From positions 88,457 to 152,456 of the forward strand of contig NZ_JAIZZN010000009.1 in NCBI RefSeq assembly GCF_020443565.1: a stretch of 64,000 bases of DNA, written 5' to 3'. Source of the stretch: Clostridium sp. CS001. Its GTDB lineage: Bacteria; Bacillota; Clostridia; Clostridiales; Clostridiaceae. Shown here in pieces: positions 19,074 through 26,026 of the stretch. A program made the position numbers and the translations under genes. Under the pieces are notes generated by a model. It did no database searches, had not been told where the DNA came from, and was given only the letters and a program-made list of their open reading frames with translations. Numbering within the stretch: position 1 is the first letter of the stretch; every line of letters starts with the position of its first letter.

Positions 19074-19155
19074 TATTTTAGTTTCTATAGTCTTTTCATG
19101 TTTGCTTTCACTGATAGCCTTAATTAATTATTAGAAAACAAATTATGGTTGCAAT

Positions 19156-19755
19156 TTATTTAAATACTTTAATACGTTGTTCTAATGGCTGAAACTGTTT
19201 TTCATCTGGTTCTACAACAGGTTTTCCAAAAGGCATTTGTGCGATAAGTTTCCAATTATCTGGTATGTTCCATTCTTTCTTTACTTCTAATTCAATAAGT
19301 TCATTGTAATGTTGAAGCGAAGCACCAAACCCTTCTATTTCTAATGCAGTCCAAATAACATATTGGTGCATTCCACTGGATTGTGACGACCAAACTGGGA
19401 AGTTATCTTTATAAGTAGCAAACTGTTCTTGAAGAGATTCAACTATACTATTATCTTCAAAGAATAAAACTGTGCCATATCCACTGCGGAACGAATTTAT
19501 TTTATCCTCAGTAGAACTAAATTGATCAACAGGGACTATCTTTCTTAATGCCTCTTTTGTAATGTCCCATAGTTTGTCGTGCTGCTTCTCTAATAATAAA
19601 ACTATTCTTGCACTTTGAGAGTTAAATGCTGATGGTGTATGTTTTACTGCATATTCAATAACTTCTTGAATCCTCTCATCAGAAACAACCTCTTCTTTGC
19701 TAATCCCATAAACTGAACGCCTAGCTGACACTGCAGCATAAAAATCTTTTTTCAT
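19156..19755 (-). CDS. Nitroreductase-family protein, Frm2/HBN1 type
   Basis: 199 residues. FMN-dependent nitroreductase fold: SARRSVYGISKEEV near the start holds the FMN-phosphate Arg pair, HTPSAFNSQSARIVLL follows, and QSSGMHQYVIWTALEIEGFG then ASLQHYNELI belong to the Frm2 branch rather than the NfsB branch. Such enzymes use NAD(P)H to reduce nitro- or quinone-type compounds in the cytoplasm. ATG at 19755 is preceded by GAGGAG. A palindrome at 19847 matching that upstream of the adjacent marR gene suggests direct control by that regulator. Confidence 0.85.
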   Translation of the reverse strand: MKKDFYAAVSARRSVYGISKEEVVSDERIQEVIEYAVKHTPSAFNSQSARIVLLLEKQHDKLWDITKEALRKIVPVDQFSSTEDKINSFRSGYGTVLFFEDNSIVESLQEQFATYKDNFPVWSSQSSGMHQYVIWTALEIEGFGASLQHYNELIELEVKKEWNIPDNWKLIAQMPFGKPVVEPDEKQFQPLEQRIKVFK

Positions 19756-19846
19756 AATATACACTCCTCATATCTAATGTACTTTCTTGTACACCGATTT
19801 ATTTTATATAATTCTTCTTGCTTTCTAATCTCATCACAACTAAATT

Positions 19847-19862
19847 ATAACTAATTAGTAAT
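19847..19862. promoter_or_regulatory. Candidate MarR operator upstream of the nitroreductase gene
   Basis: ATAACTAATTAGTAAT, one base off the perfect palindrome at 20349-20364. It lies about 90 bases before the nitroreductase start codon. Confidence 0.6.
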
Positions 19863-19878
19863 AAATAAATAAAATGCA

Positions 19879-19900
19879 AGGTGTACGTATTTATACACCT
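19879..19900 (-). terminator. Terminator overlapping the marR stop codon
   Basis: Stem AGGTGTA with TACACCT around the loop; the TAA stop of marR (19891-19893) lies inside it. A modest T-rich tract follows on the reverse strand. Confidence 0.5.
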
Positions 19901-20337
19901 GATAACTTCTTTAACAAGCTTATTAAATTTTTCTTTTCCGCTGATGTTAAGACATTAAATATTTCATTTGTATTTTCTAAATGTCTGGGGAAAATTCTGC
20001 TTAAAAGATTTCTTCCTTCCTCAGTAATACTTATGACATTAACTCTCCTATCCTTTGTGTCAATGGTTCTCTTAACGAGATTTTCTTTAACTAAGTTATC
20101 TATGACCACAGTCATGTTGCCACCTGTAGAAAGGATTTTATCTATTATTTCACAGACCCTTAAATCTCCTTTATGATATAATATCTCAAGTACTGCAAAC
20201 TGGGAAACTGTTAACCCACCTTCTTTAATAGTTCTATATTCTCTTTTATGGACACTCTGTGCACATCTACTTAATGCTATTAGTGCTTTTAAATTTAAAT
20301 CTTCTAATTCTCCATAAGTGTTTTTATTATTATTCAT
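19891..20337 (-). CDS. MarR-family transcriptional regulator
   Basis: 148 residues. Winged-helix core: GLTVSQFAVLEILYHKGDLR, then VCEIIDKILSTGGNMTVVIDNLVKENL as recognition helix and wing, followed by VKRTIDTKDRRVNVISITEEG, the DxRxxxxxLT signature of MarR proteins. It probably acts as a dimeric repressor released by a small molecule. A 20-bp perfect palindrome just upstream of its own start and a one-mismatch copy ahead of the nitroreductase gene make that enzyme its likely target, plus autoregulation. Confidence 0.9.
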   Translation of the reverse strand: MNNNKNTYGELEDLNLKALIALSRCAQSVHKREYRTIKEGGLTVSQFAVLEILYHKGDLRVCEIIDKILSTGGNMTVVIDNLVKENLVKRTIDTKDRRVNVISITEEGRNLLSRIFPRHLENTNEIFNVLTSAEKKNLISLLKKLSGV

Positions 20338-20346
20338 ATTTATAAT

Positions 20347-20366
20347 ATATTACTAATTAGTAATAT
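20347..20366. promoter_or_regulatory. Candidate autoregulatory MarR operator, 20-bp palindrome
   Basis: ATATTACTAATTAGTAATAT is its own reverse complement and lies 10-29 bases upstream of the marR start, where repressor binding would block transcription. Confidence 0.65.
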
Positions 20367-20454
20367 TGTCAAATATTTTTTATTATATATTTTATGACTT
20401 AATATCGCTTTACCATTAATAACTTTTACTTATAAATTAAAAGTTGGTAATAAA

Positions 20455-20488
20455 AATCCCCCAGACTTTAAACTAAGTCTGGGGGATT
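20455..20488 (-). terminator. Strong terminator of the QueD-like gene
   Basis: Stem AATCCCCCAGACTT with AAGTCTGGGGGATT; T tract on both strands. It lies about 110 bases past the stop at 20597. Confidence 0.85.
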
Positions 20489-20596
20489 TTAAAACACATT
20501 AAATTTAAATACACTATAGCTAAACAAATTGTATTAATAATTTGTTCATGCTCCTCATGTGGGGTATGTGCTAAGCAAATTCGCTATCGAATAAGA

Positions 20597-21160
20597 CTAT
20601 TTCTTGTATCCACATTTATGACAGAGGCCATTTTCGTCTAATGTAATGCCGCATAAAGGACAACGGTCTAGATCTTCTTGGGGCTCGTACTGTTCTGAAG
20701 CACCATTTACTCCGCTTGTAAACGTGAGTTTAACAATATTTAGCTTATCTTTTAGTAAATCGTAAACTATTTTAACCATACCTTCAACGGTCATTGTTTC
20801 TTTCGTAACAACTAGACGGCATTCCGGATAAGCTGTTGCAAGTTCCGTCTTGAAAGCAGGACCCTTTTGCATATTAGTTGGTGCACCGTTCTTAATGCCT
20901 TGTGTTTCGTATACGCTAAGAATAGCAGGAAGCAATGGATCGTCTTCTCTTAAAATCAACGCATGGTCAAAGTTTTGCAAAACTTCCCAAGCAGTTTTCT
21001 TAATTTCATTACATGGAAATGCCATATTAACTCCCATGTTTACTGTATTTTCAACTTCAATTGTCAGTATCCCCGTATGTCCGTGCAAATACTGTGCTTC
21101 GCCTTTGAATCCATAGAACCTGTGTGCATATTGTAAGTCTAATGTAGTAAAACTTCTCAT
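20597..21160 (-). CDS. QueD-like 6-carboxytetrahydropterin synthase homologue with C-terminal zinc ribbon
   Basis: 187 residues. The T-fold core keeps the three zinc His ligands: His13 in YAHRF and His26/His28 in LHGHTG, and a later block TKETMTVEGMVKIVYDLL matches the family. The catalytic Cys, normally four residues before the first His of LHGH, is Ala22 here. The last 25 residues form a zinc ribbon (CPLCG then CHKCG) not usual in QueD. It therefore may be a divergent paralogue rather than the queuosine enzyme. Start at 21160 is set by AGAGGAG upstream. Adjacent to a Fur-family gene in the same direction. Confidence 0.75.
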   Translation of the reverse strand: MRSFTTLDLQYAHRFYGFKGEAQYLHGHTGILTIEVENTVNMGVNMAFPCNEIKKTAWEVLQNFDHALILREDDPLLPAILSVYETQGIKNGAPTNMQKGPAFKTELATAYPECRLVVTKETMTVEGMVKIVYDLLKDKLNIVKLTFTSGVNGASEQYEPQEDLDRCPLCGITLDENGLCHKCGYKK

Positions 21161-21288
21161 TTTTATTCTCCTCTTACTATATATATTTACGGGTGTTTTT
21201 TGCTCCCGCATGTGCACATATTTTAGTTTGCCAACTGCTTGTACCTATGATATTTCAGATTTATCATTACAATACTCCCCTTAACTAA

Positions 21289-21669
21289 TCATGTATTACA
21301 TTCAAGGCAGATACCCTTGAAAATAACATCATGGCCGGTAAACTCAAACCCGTGAGTATCTTTAATGTTCTTTTCCAAATCTGCCATAAACTCCATTTCC
21401 ACATCAAAGACTTGTCCGCACTTTACGCACCTTGCGTGATAATGCTCGTGGCATTGATGTTCGAAACAGTCAGCTCCGCTTGGCATTTCCACTTTACGAA
21501 TTTCACCGATATCGGACAATAGGTTCAGATTCCGATATACTGTCCCTCTGCCAATATTGGGATGTTCCTTCACAATAGTATCGTAGATCTCATCAGCAGT
21601 AGCATGACACTGCAACCCTTTTACTGCTTCAAGAACTAAAGAACGCTGAATGGTGATGCGTTTATTCAT
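21289..21669 (-). CDS. Fur-family regulator (PerR-like)
   Basis: 126 residues. Winged helix ITIQRSLVLEAVKGLQCHATADEIY and IGRGTVYRNLNLLSDIGEIRKV; then the His-rich metal site CFEHQCHEHYHARC and two CxxC pairs (CVKCGQ, CLECNT) for the structural zinc. Sequence features fit PerR or a related peroxide/metal sensor better than Fur sensu stricto, but this is not certain. Start chosen at 21669; AGAAGGA is upstream with slightly long spacing. The longer upstream extension is without coding character. Confidence 0.85.
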   Translation of the reverse strand: MNKRITIQRSLVLEAVKGLQCHATADEIYDTIVKEHPNIGRGTVYRNLNLLSDIGEIRKVEMPSGADCFEHQCHEHYHARCVKCGQVFDVEMEFMADLEKNIKDTHGFEFTGHDVIFKGICLECNT

Positions 21670-21825
21670 AATATAATCAATCCTTCTGGCACTTAATTCT
21701 TTAATAGTATAATATCTCAATAAGTATATTATGTCAATAGAAATACATATTGGACAGTAAAGGGAAAAATTAGAGCAGAGATAGAGAATGTCGGTTAGAA
21801 TTAAGTTACCATATCCTAATTCCAC

Positions 21826-22134
21826 CGAAAGGAAGTGCCTATGTCTGCTTTACATGCATTATCATAGTGGCATATCTTTCCACAGAATATTTTCGCGTAG
21901 GATTATTGAAATGAATATGGCTTTAGGTGAAGTTACAATGTGATAAATATAAAACTACCTATTTATAGATTATGATATGTCGACCCTTACTCAAGGATGT
22001 AGTAAAGGTTAATTTTTTTACATTTTAACTTCTGAATCCAATCCTACTCATATTTCCAAACAATGAATTATTGTCTTGTTAATGGTCATAATAATATCTA
22101 GGATTAACTCCTTAGCAAGAGGTGGAAGGAAGAT
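21826..22134. other. Intergenic stretch without recognisable gene
   Basis: About 300 bases between the Fur-family gene and the DUF421 gene. All frames are broken by stops. I see no RNA gene or clear promoter, apart from the purine-rich AAGAGGTGGAAGGAAG at its right end, which looks like the DUF421 ribosome site. Confidence 0.5.
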
Positions 22135-22833
22135 ATTTGTGGGTATATCTATGGCAACATTTTTAAACCTTTAATTATATTTATAGTACTTTTTATACTT
22201 ATTCGAATAACAGGTAAAAAGCAGTTATCTGAAATAACGCATTATGATTATATATCTGGAGTTACAATTGGAGCGATAGCAGGTACAGTAAGTATTGATG
22301 AACGAGTAAGCATCTACAAGGGTATTATTGCACTTGCAGTTTGGGTTATTGTTCCGATAATTATTTCGTATATAAATATGAAAAACTTGTCATCTAAAAG
22401 ATTTACCATTGGCGAGCCTTTAATCTTAATAAAAAACGGGATGGTAAATGACATAAGTTTGAAAAAGGCAAGGTATAACATAGAGGATTTACTAATGCAA
22501 CTTCGAAAGAAAGACATATTTGATTTATCTGAGGTAGAATTTGCGTTACTAGAAGTAGATGGGGAATTGAGTGTGTTGAAGAAGGCTCCATATAATACGG
22601 TAACACTTAAAGATTTAAAAATATCTACACCATATAAAGGCTTGACTTTAAATTTGATTATTAACGGAAGAATTATAGAATCAAATTTAGCGCTGGCAGA
22701 GAAGGATAGATCATGGTTAGAGGAACAACTATATTTAAAAAATGTTAAAGACATAACAGATATAATATTTGCAGGATTCACATCGGGTGGACAGTTGGAG
22801 GTAATTACTAAAAACAATAGTAAAGACTTATAA
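22135..22833 (+). CDS. DUF421 (YetF-like) membrane protein without canonical start codon
   Basis: Reads as a full-length DUF421 protein of about 232 residues: hydrophobic N-terminus (IFKPLIIFIVLFILIRITGK), KKQLSEITHYDYISGVTIGA and the cytoplasmic domain GEPLILIKNGMVNDISLKKA, DLLMQLRKKDIFDLSEVEFA. The frame is open from the stop at 22105 but contains no ATG, GTG or TTG before the conserved region; the first ATG (22378) would remove all membrane segments. A good ribosome site (AAGAGGTGG) stands before an ATT at 22135, so either a rare AUU start is used or the start codon has mutated and the gene is silent. Function of the family in spores is membrane-associated and unclear. Confidence 0.65.
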   Translation: MCGYIYGNIFKPLIIFIVLFILIRITGKKQLSEITHYDYISGVTIGAIAGTVSIDERVSIYKGIIALAVWVIVPIIISYINMKNLSSKRFTIGEPLILIKNGMVNDISLKKARYNIEDLLMQLRKKDIFDLSEVEFALLEVDGELSVLKKAPYNTVTLKDLKISTPYKGLTLNLIINGRIIESNLALAEKDRSWLEEQLYLKNVKDITDIIFAGFTSGGQLEVITKNNSKDL

Positions 22834-23133
22834 TGGGGAAAAGATTTTAGCAGAATTGAACGCCAAAAAGGAACAATCCTATTTACTGGCGGAATGCTAG
22901 CATTAAATCCGGTTGCTTCAAGGGCTTCTGCATCAATAAGCAAAGCAGGTTTACGGAATTTAGCTTTCACACTGGCAGATGAACTGTCACCTTGTGGAAT
23001 TACTGTTGGTACTATCACTATTGGCGGGGTAGTACAATCAGGAACATTTTTTGATCCAGATCTAATCGCTGAATCCTATTGGGAACTTTACACCAAGGGT
23101 GATAAAAAAGAAATTTTATATAAACAATTATAA
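22834..23133 (+). pseudogene. 3' remnant of a short-chain dehydrogenase gene
   Basis: Directly after the DUF421 stop, in the same frame, 99 codons read RIERQKGTILFTGGMLALNP-like text and SKAGLRNLAFTLADELSPCG, the C-terminal half of a short-chain dehydrogenase/reductase including the helix that carries the catalytic Lys. The NAD-binding half is absent, and the position of the catalytic Tyr holds another residue (RASASISKAG). It is a fragment left by deletion; an ATG at 22894 exists but has no proper ribosome site. Confidence 0.75.
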
Positions 23134-23135
23134 TC

Positions 23136-23172
23136 AAAAAACCTTTGAAAAATTTAATTTTCAAAGGTTTTT
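23136..23172 (+). terminator. Terminator after the SDR remnant
   Basis: Stem AACCTTTGAAAA with TTTTCAAAGGTT and T6 tract; nearly the same sequence as at 16933-16968. Confidence 0.75.
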
Positions 23173-23248
23173 TATTATTTCTTATCTTATACTATTAAGT
23201 ATATCCAAACGTCAGTTAAGATTTTTATAAAATCTTTAAGTCTATTTA

Positions 23249-23590
23249 CTATACTTCTTTTGAATACACAGGAGATGGATTTGGTCCAAGAATTACGAAA
23301 AGTGACATATCTTTATCTCCAGTATTTTTTAAACTAAATACTTCAGTGCCCTTGCAATGTATAACGTCCCCTTCAGTAATATTGTGCATAACGCCATCTA
23401 CACCCATTTCACCATTACCAACAAGTACGTGAACTATAAGATCACTTTGCTCGTGGTTATGAGCTGGAACTCCTTGGCCTGGTTTAAAGTTTAGAATAAA
23501 GTTTAAAAGCCTATTTTCATTGAAAAGAACCCTTTTAGTAAACTTTTCCTCGCTATATATTATTTTGTCCGATATTTTTTCGATTTTCAT
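23249..23590 (-). CDS. Cupin-domain protein
   Basis: 113 residues, a single conserved cupin barrel. Motif 1 is GQGVPAHNHEQSDLIVHVLVG (metal His/Glu ligands), motif 2 is about GDVIHCKGTEVFSLKNTG. Small cupins bind metals or small ligands; the role here is unknown. It lies 46 bases downstream of the ferredoxin gene in the same direction with AGGAGG at its start, so the pair is likely one operon under the FNR-like site at 23906-23919. Confidence 0.85.
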   Translation of the reverse strand: MKIEKISDKIIYSEEKFTKRVLFNENRLLNFILNFKPGQGVPAHNHEQSDLIVHVLVGNGEMGVDGVMHNITEGDVIHCKGTEVFSLKNTGDKDMSLFVILGPNPSPVYSKEV

Positions 23591-23636
23591 AGTATTTCCT
23601 CCTTCATTTAACTTTTAATTTTAATTATGATATTGA

Positions 23637-23825
23637 TTATTCTACTATTATTGCACTTACTGGACATGCATCTTCTGCCTCTTTTGCACTTTTAATTAGT
23701 ATTTCCGGAATTTCATCTTCTGATGCATTTGCAAGGTTATCATCGCCCATCCTAAAAACTTTGGGGCATATCCCTTCACATAACCCACATCCTATGCAAG
23801 TGTCTTTATCCACAAAAGCTTTCAT
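23637..23825 (-). CDS. Single-cluster [4Fe-4S] ferredoxin
   Basis: 62 residues. Cluster ligands CIGCGLCEGICPK (three Cys plus Pro-preceding Cys) near residues 11-22 and a distant DACPVSAIIVE at the C-terminus, where the fourth ligand of a monocluster ferredoxin lies. It is an electron carrier of the cytoplasm. The gene heads an operon with the cupin protein. The promoter has a TATAAT and an FNR-like palindrome placed exactly at -41.5. Confidence 0.92.
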   Translation of the reverse strand: MKAFVDKDTCIGCGLCEGICPKVFRMGDDNLANASEDEIPEILIKSAKEAEDACPVSAIIVE

Positions 23826-23877
23826 AATAACAATCTCCTTTATTTAAGTGTTTTTCCTAGTGAATCTTTATGAGTTA

Positions 23878-23919
23878 ATTATAACCAGAACTAAATGTTA
23901 TAGATGTGATTTGAATCAA
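23878..23919 (-). promoter_or_regulatory. FNR/CRP-type promoter of the ferredoxin-cupin operon
   Basis: On the reverse strand TTGATTCAAATCAC (23919-23906) matches the FNR-type palindrome TTGATnnnnATCAA at nine of ten fixed positions. TATAAT at 23883-23878 predicts a start near 23871, which puts the palindrome centre at -41.5, the class II activator position. The box overlaps the final codons of the upstream MFS gene. Confidence 0.65.
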
Positions 23920-25340
23920 ACTTTAGCTTTATTTCTATATAATCTTAATGCAGTTAAAACCACCCCAATCATGCAAATTGCTGCTGCAGTTATGTACACA
24001 ATCCTCATGCCGTAAATAAATATATCATCTCGTCCTACAACATAATCCATTACATGATATCCCATTTTATAACTCATTCTGTTATATAAAATGGTAGTAG
24101 CTAAGGCTATTCCACATATCATTCCAAGATTTCTTATAAGTGCATTTACACTTCCAGCAATTCCTAATTTGTCTCTAGGTACCGTAGACATTATTAAGGA
24201 ATTATTAGGTGATTGAAATAGTCCGCTTCCAATGGACATTATTACTATAAAAGATATCATGTTTATTATAGAAGAATGCTCATTTAGCGTTGACATTAAT
24301 AATAAGGCTATACATATCAACGATAAACCAATAAAAGTTAGAACCTCCGACCCTATTTTATCAGATAAATATCCACTAATTGGTGCTACTACAGCCAAAA
24401 TTAAAGGATATGCTGTAAGTACTAATCCTGCTGATCCCGGAGAGAGTTTAAGTACATCTTGAAGATAAAAAGGCTGAATAATTATTGAACTAAAAATACC
24501 TACAAAAGATAGAAACCCACAAAAAATACTCAGTGAAAATAAGCGATCTTTAAAAATCTGTAATTCTAATAAAGGATTTTCGAGTTTTTTCTCCACCATA
24601 ATAAACGCAATAAATGAGATAATTGCCAATAAAAAGCCCAGCAAGATTATTGGTTTAGTAAATCCAATCTCTTGTCCTTGACCTAGAGCTACAAATAAAG
24701 GAACTATTGCAAACATAAATAGCACTGATCCTAATCCATCTAGCTTTCCCTTTGTAGTTTTGTGTCCTTTAGGAAGCATCCTAAAACCATAAAATAAAGT
24801 TATTATACCTATTGGCACATTTATTAAAAATATATATTCCCAACTAAAAGCATCTACTATGAATCCTCCTAAAGGTGGACCCACTAAAGATCCTAGAGCC
24901 ACGAAGGTTCCTGTAATTCCTAGTGCTCTTCCTCTTTCATTTGCTGGAAATACTTCAGCAATAATACCTTGACTGTTTGCCATGGCCGCAGCTGCACCTA
25001 TTGCCTGTACTCCCCTGGCTATAACTAAAATTAAAAGTGAGCTTGTTATTCCACAAAATAAAGAACCTACTGTAAACAAAGCTATTCCAAACTTAAATAC
25101 CTTTGTTTTACCTAGCATATCTCCCAATCTTCCAAATATTAATATGGTTGCTGAAATTATAATTAAATAACTTGTTACTACCAATTGGATGCTAGCTGAT
25201 GTTACGTTCAAATCCTTAGCCATAACAGGCAGTGCTACATTTACAATGCTACTATCTAGGGTAGACATAAAAGTTACCATTACAACTATAAATAATATCA
25301 TCCACCTATTTTTGTTACCACTATCTTTTACTAAATCCAT
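23916..25340 (-). CDS. DHA2-family (EmrB/QacA) multidrug efflux MFS transporter
   Basis: 474 residues with about fourteen hydrophobic segments, the size of DHA2 drug:proton antiporters. Signatures: DSSIVNVALPVMAKDLNV in segment 1 (motif D1 with the membrane acidic residue), RLGDMLGKTKVF (motif A), GTFVALGSLVGPPLGGFIVD (motif C). It would export amphipathic compounds from the membrane. It follows the MarR gene by 24 bases in the same direction, the common repressor-pump arrangement. Confidence 0.9.
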   Translation of the reverse strand: MDLVKDSGNKNRWMILFIVVMVTFMSTLDSSIVNVALPVMAKDLNVTSASIQLVVTSYLIIISATILIFGRLGDMLGKTKVFKFGIALFTVGSLFCGITSSLLILVIARGVQAIGAAAAMANSQGIIAEVFPANERGRALGITGTFVALGSLVGPPLGGFIVDAFSWEYIFLINVPIGIITLFYGFRMLPKGHKTTKGKLDGLGSVLFMFAIVPLFVALGQGQEIGFTKPIILLGFLLAIISFIAFIMVEKKLENPLLELQIFKDRLFSLSIFCGFLSFVGIFSSIIIQPFYLQDVLKLSPGSAGLVLTAYPLILAVVAPISGYLSDKIGSEVLTFIGLSLICIALLLMSTLNEHSSIINMISFIVIMSIGSGLFQSPNNSLIMSTVPRDKLGIAGSVNALIRNLGMICGIALATTILYNRMSYKMGYHVMDYVVGRDDIFIYGMRIVYITAAAICMIGVVLTALRLYRNKAKV

Positions 25341-25364
25341 TCTGTTTCTCCTTTATGTATTGAC

Positions 25365-25793
25365 TTAAATGTTTTTAATGTTATTTAGAATCTTGCTTAA
25401 GGAATCCATTGTAATACTCTTCTCCTCTTCGCTTAAATTCACGGTTATAGAATTTGCCAACTTGTTAATTTCATCAAGGATCTTTGGAATTATAATCTTA
25501 GCCTTACCTGTTAAATATAACTTATATGCTCTAGAATCAGATTCATCTTCTTTTCTATCTAAATATCCAAGATTTATAAGTTTTGTGATAGTTCTCGCTG
25601 ACATTGCCTTATCATAACCTATCTCTTTACTTATCTGACTTTGACTAATACCTTCATTTTTATTTAATACAAGTAAGTATGGGTAAGAACCGCTACTTAA
25701 TCCGAATTCTTTTAATGCTTTATCCAAGTAGACTTGTGTAGTTCTGAAGATCTTATTATTTAATTTAATCAAAAGTATCATATCCTCTTGCAA
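25365..25793 (-). CDS. MarR-family regulator of the efflux pump
   Basis: 142 residues. Core: SSGSYPYLLVLNKNEGISQS, QISKEIGYDKAMSARTITKL as helix-turn-helix and LGYLDRKEDESDSRAYKLYL as wing with the D-x-R signature. Start is TTG at 25793 with AAAGGGG upstream; the next ATG is four codons on but sits on its own purine stretch. Two similar inverted repeats upstream (25843, 25876) are its likely operators. Confidence 0.9.
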   Translation of the reverse strand: MQEDMILLIKLNNKIFRTTQVYLDKALKEFGLSSGSYPYLLVLNKNEGISQSQISKEIGYDKAMSARTITKLINLGYLDRKEDESDSRAYKLYLTGKAKIIIPKILDEINKLANSITVNLSEEEKSITMDSLSKILNNIKNI

Positions 25794-25842
25794 TGGTTAA
25801 CCCCTTTCATATCTTATTATAAAGAAATCATTATCATTTTGA

Positions 25843-25887
25843 TTGACAAGTCAACCTTATTATAACCATATTTGATTGATTAGTCAA
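25843..25887. promoter_or_regulatory. Two candidate MarR operators
   Basis: TTGACAAGTCAA (25843-25854) and TTGATTAGTCAA (25876-25887), 33 bases apart centre to centre, i.e. about three helical turns on the same DNA face. They lie 50-95 bases upstream of the marR start. Confidence 0.55.
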
Positions 25888-25913
25888 CTATATTTCTTGC
25901 TATGCAAAGAAAA

Positions 25914-25963
25914 AATTAGCAAGTAAAAACTAGTTACTAAATCCTAGTTTCCACTTGCTAATT
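25914..25963 (-). terminator. Long-stem terminator of the gene at 26027
   Basis: Reverse strand: AATTAGCAAGTggAAACTAG pairs with CTAGTTtttACTTGCTAATT, followed by TTTTTTC. A two-part stem of about 16 bp. Confidence 0.75.
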
Positions 25964-26026
25964 CTATAAAACAAAATCCTAATTTATATAAAAATATTCT
26001 AAATTATAATATTAAGGTTTGAAAGG

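Noticed and set aside
21161..21288. Possible preQ1 riboswitch before the QueD-like gene
   Set aside because: There is a short GCGGG/CCCGT hairpin with an A-rich loop, but the conserved loop bases and A-rich tail of preQ1-I do not match.
22314..23018. Reverse-strand open frame of 234 codons
   Set aside because: Antisense to the DUF421 and SDR-remnant text, whose forward reading has clear family motifs.
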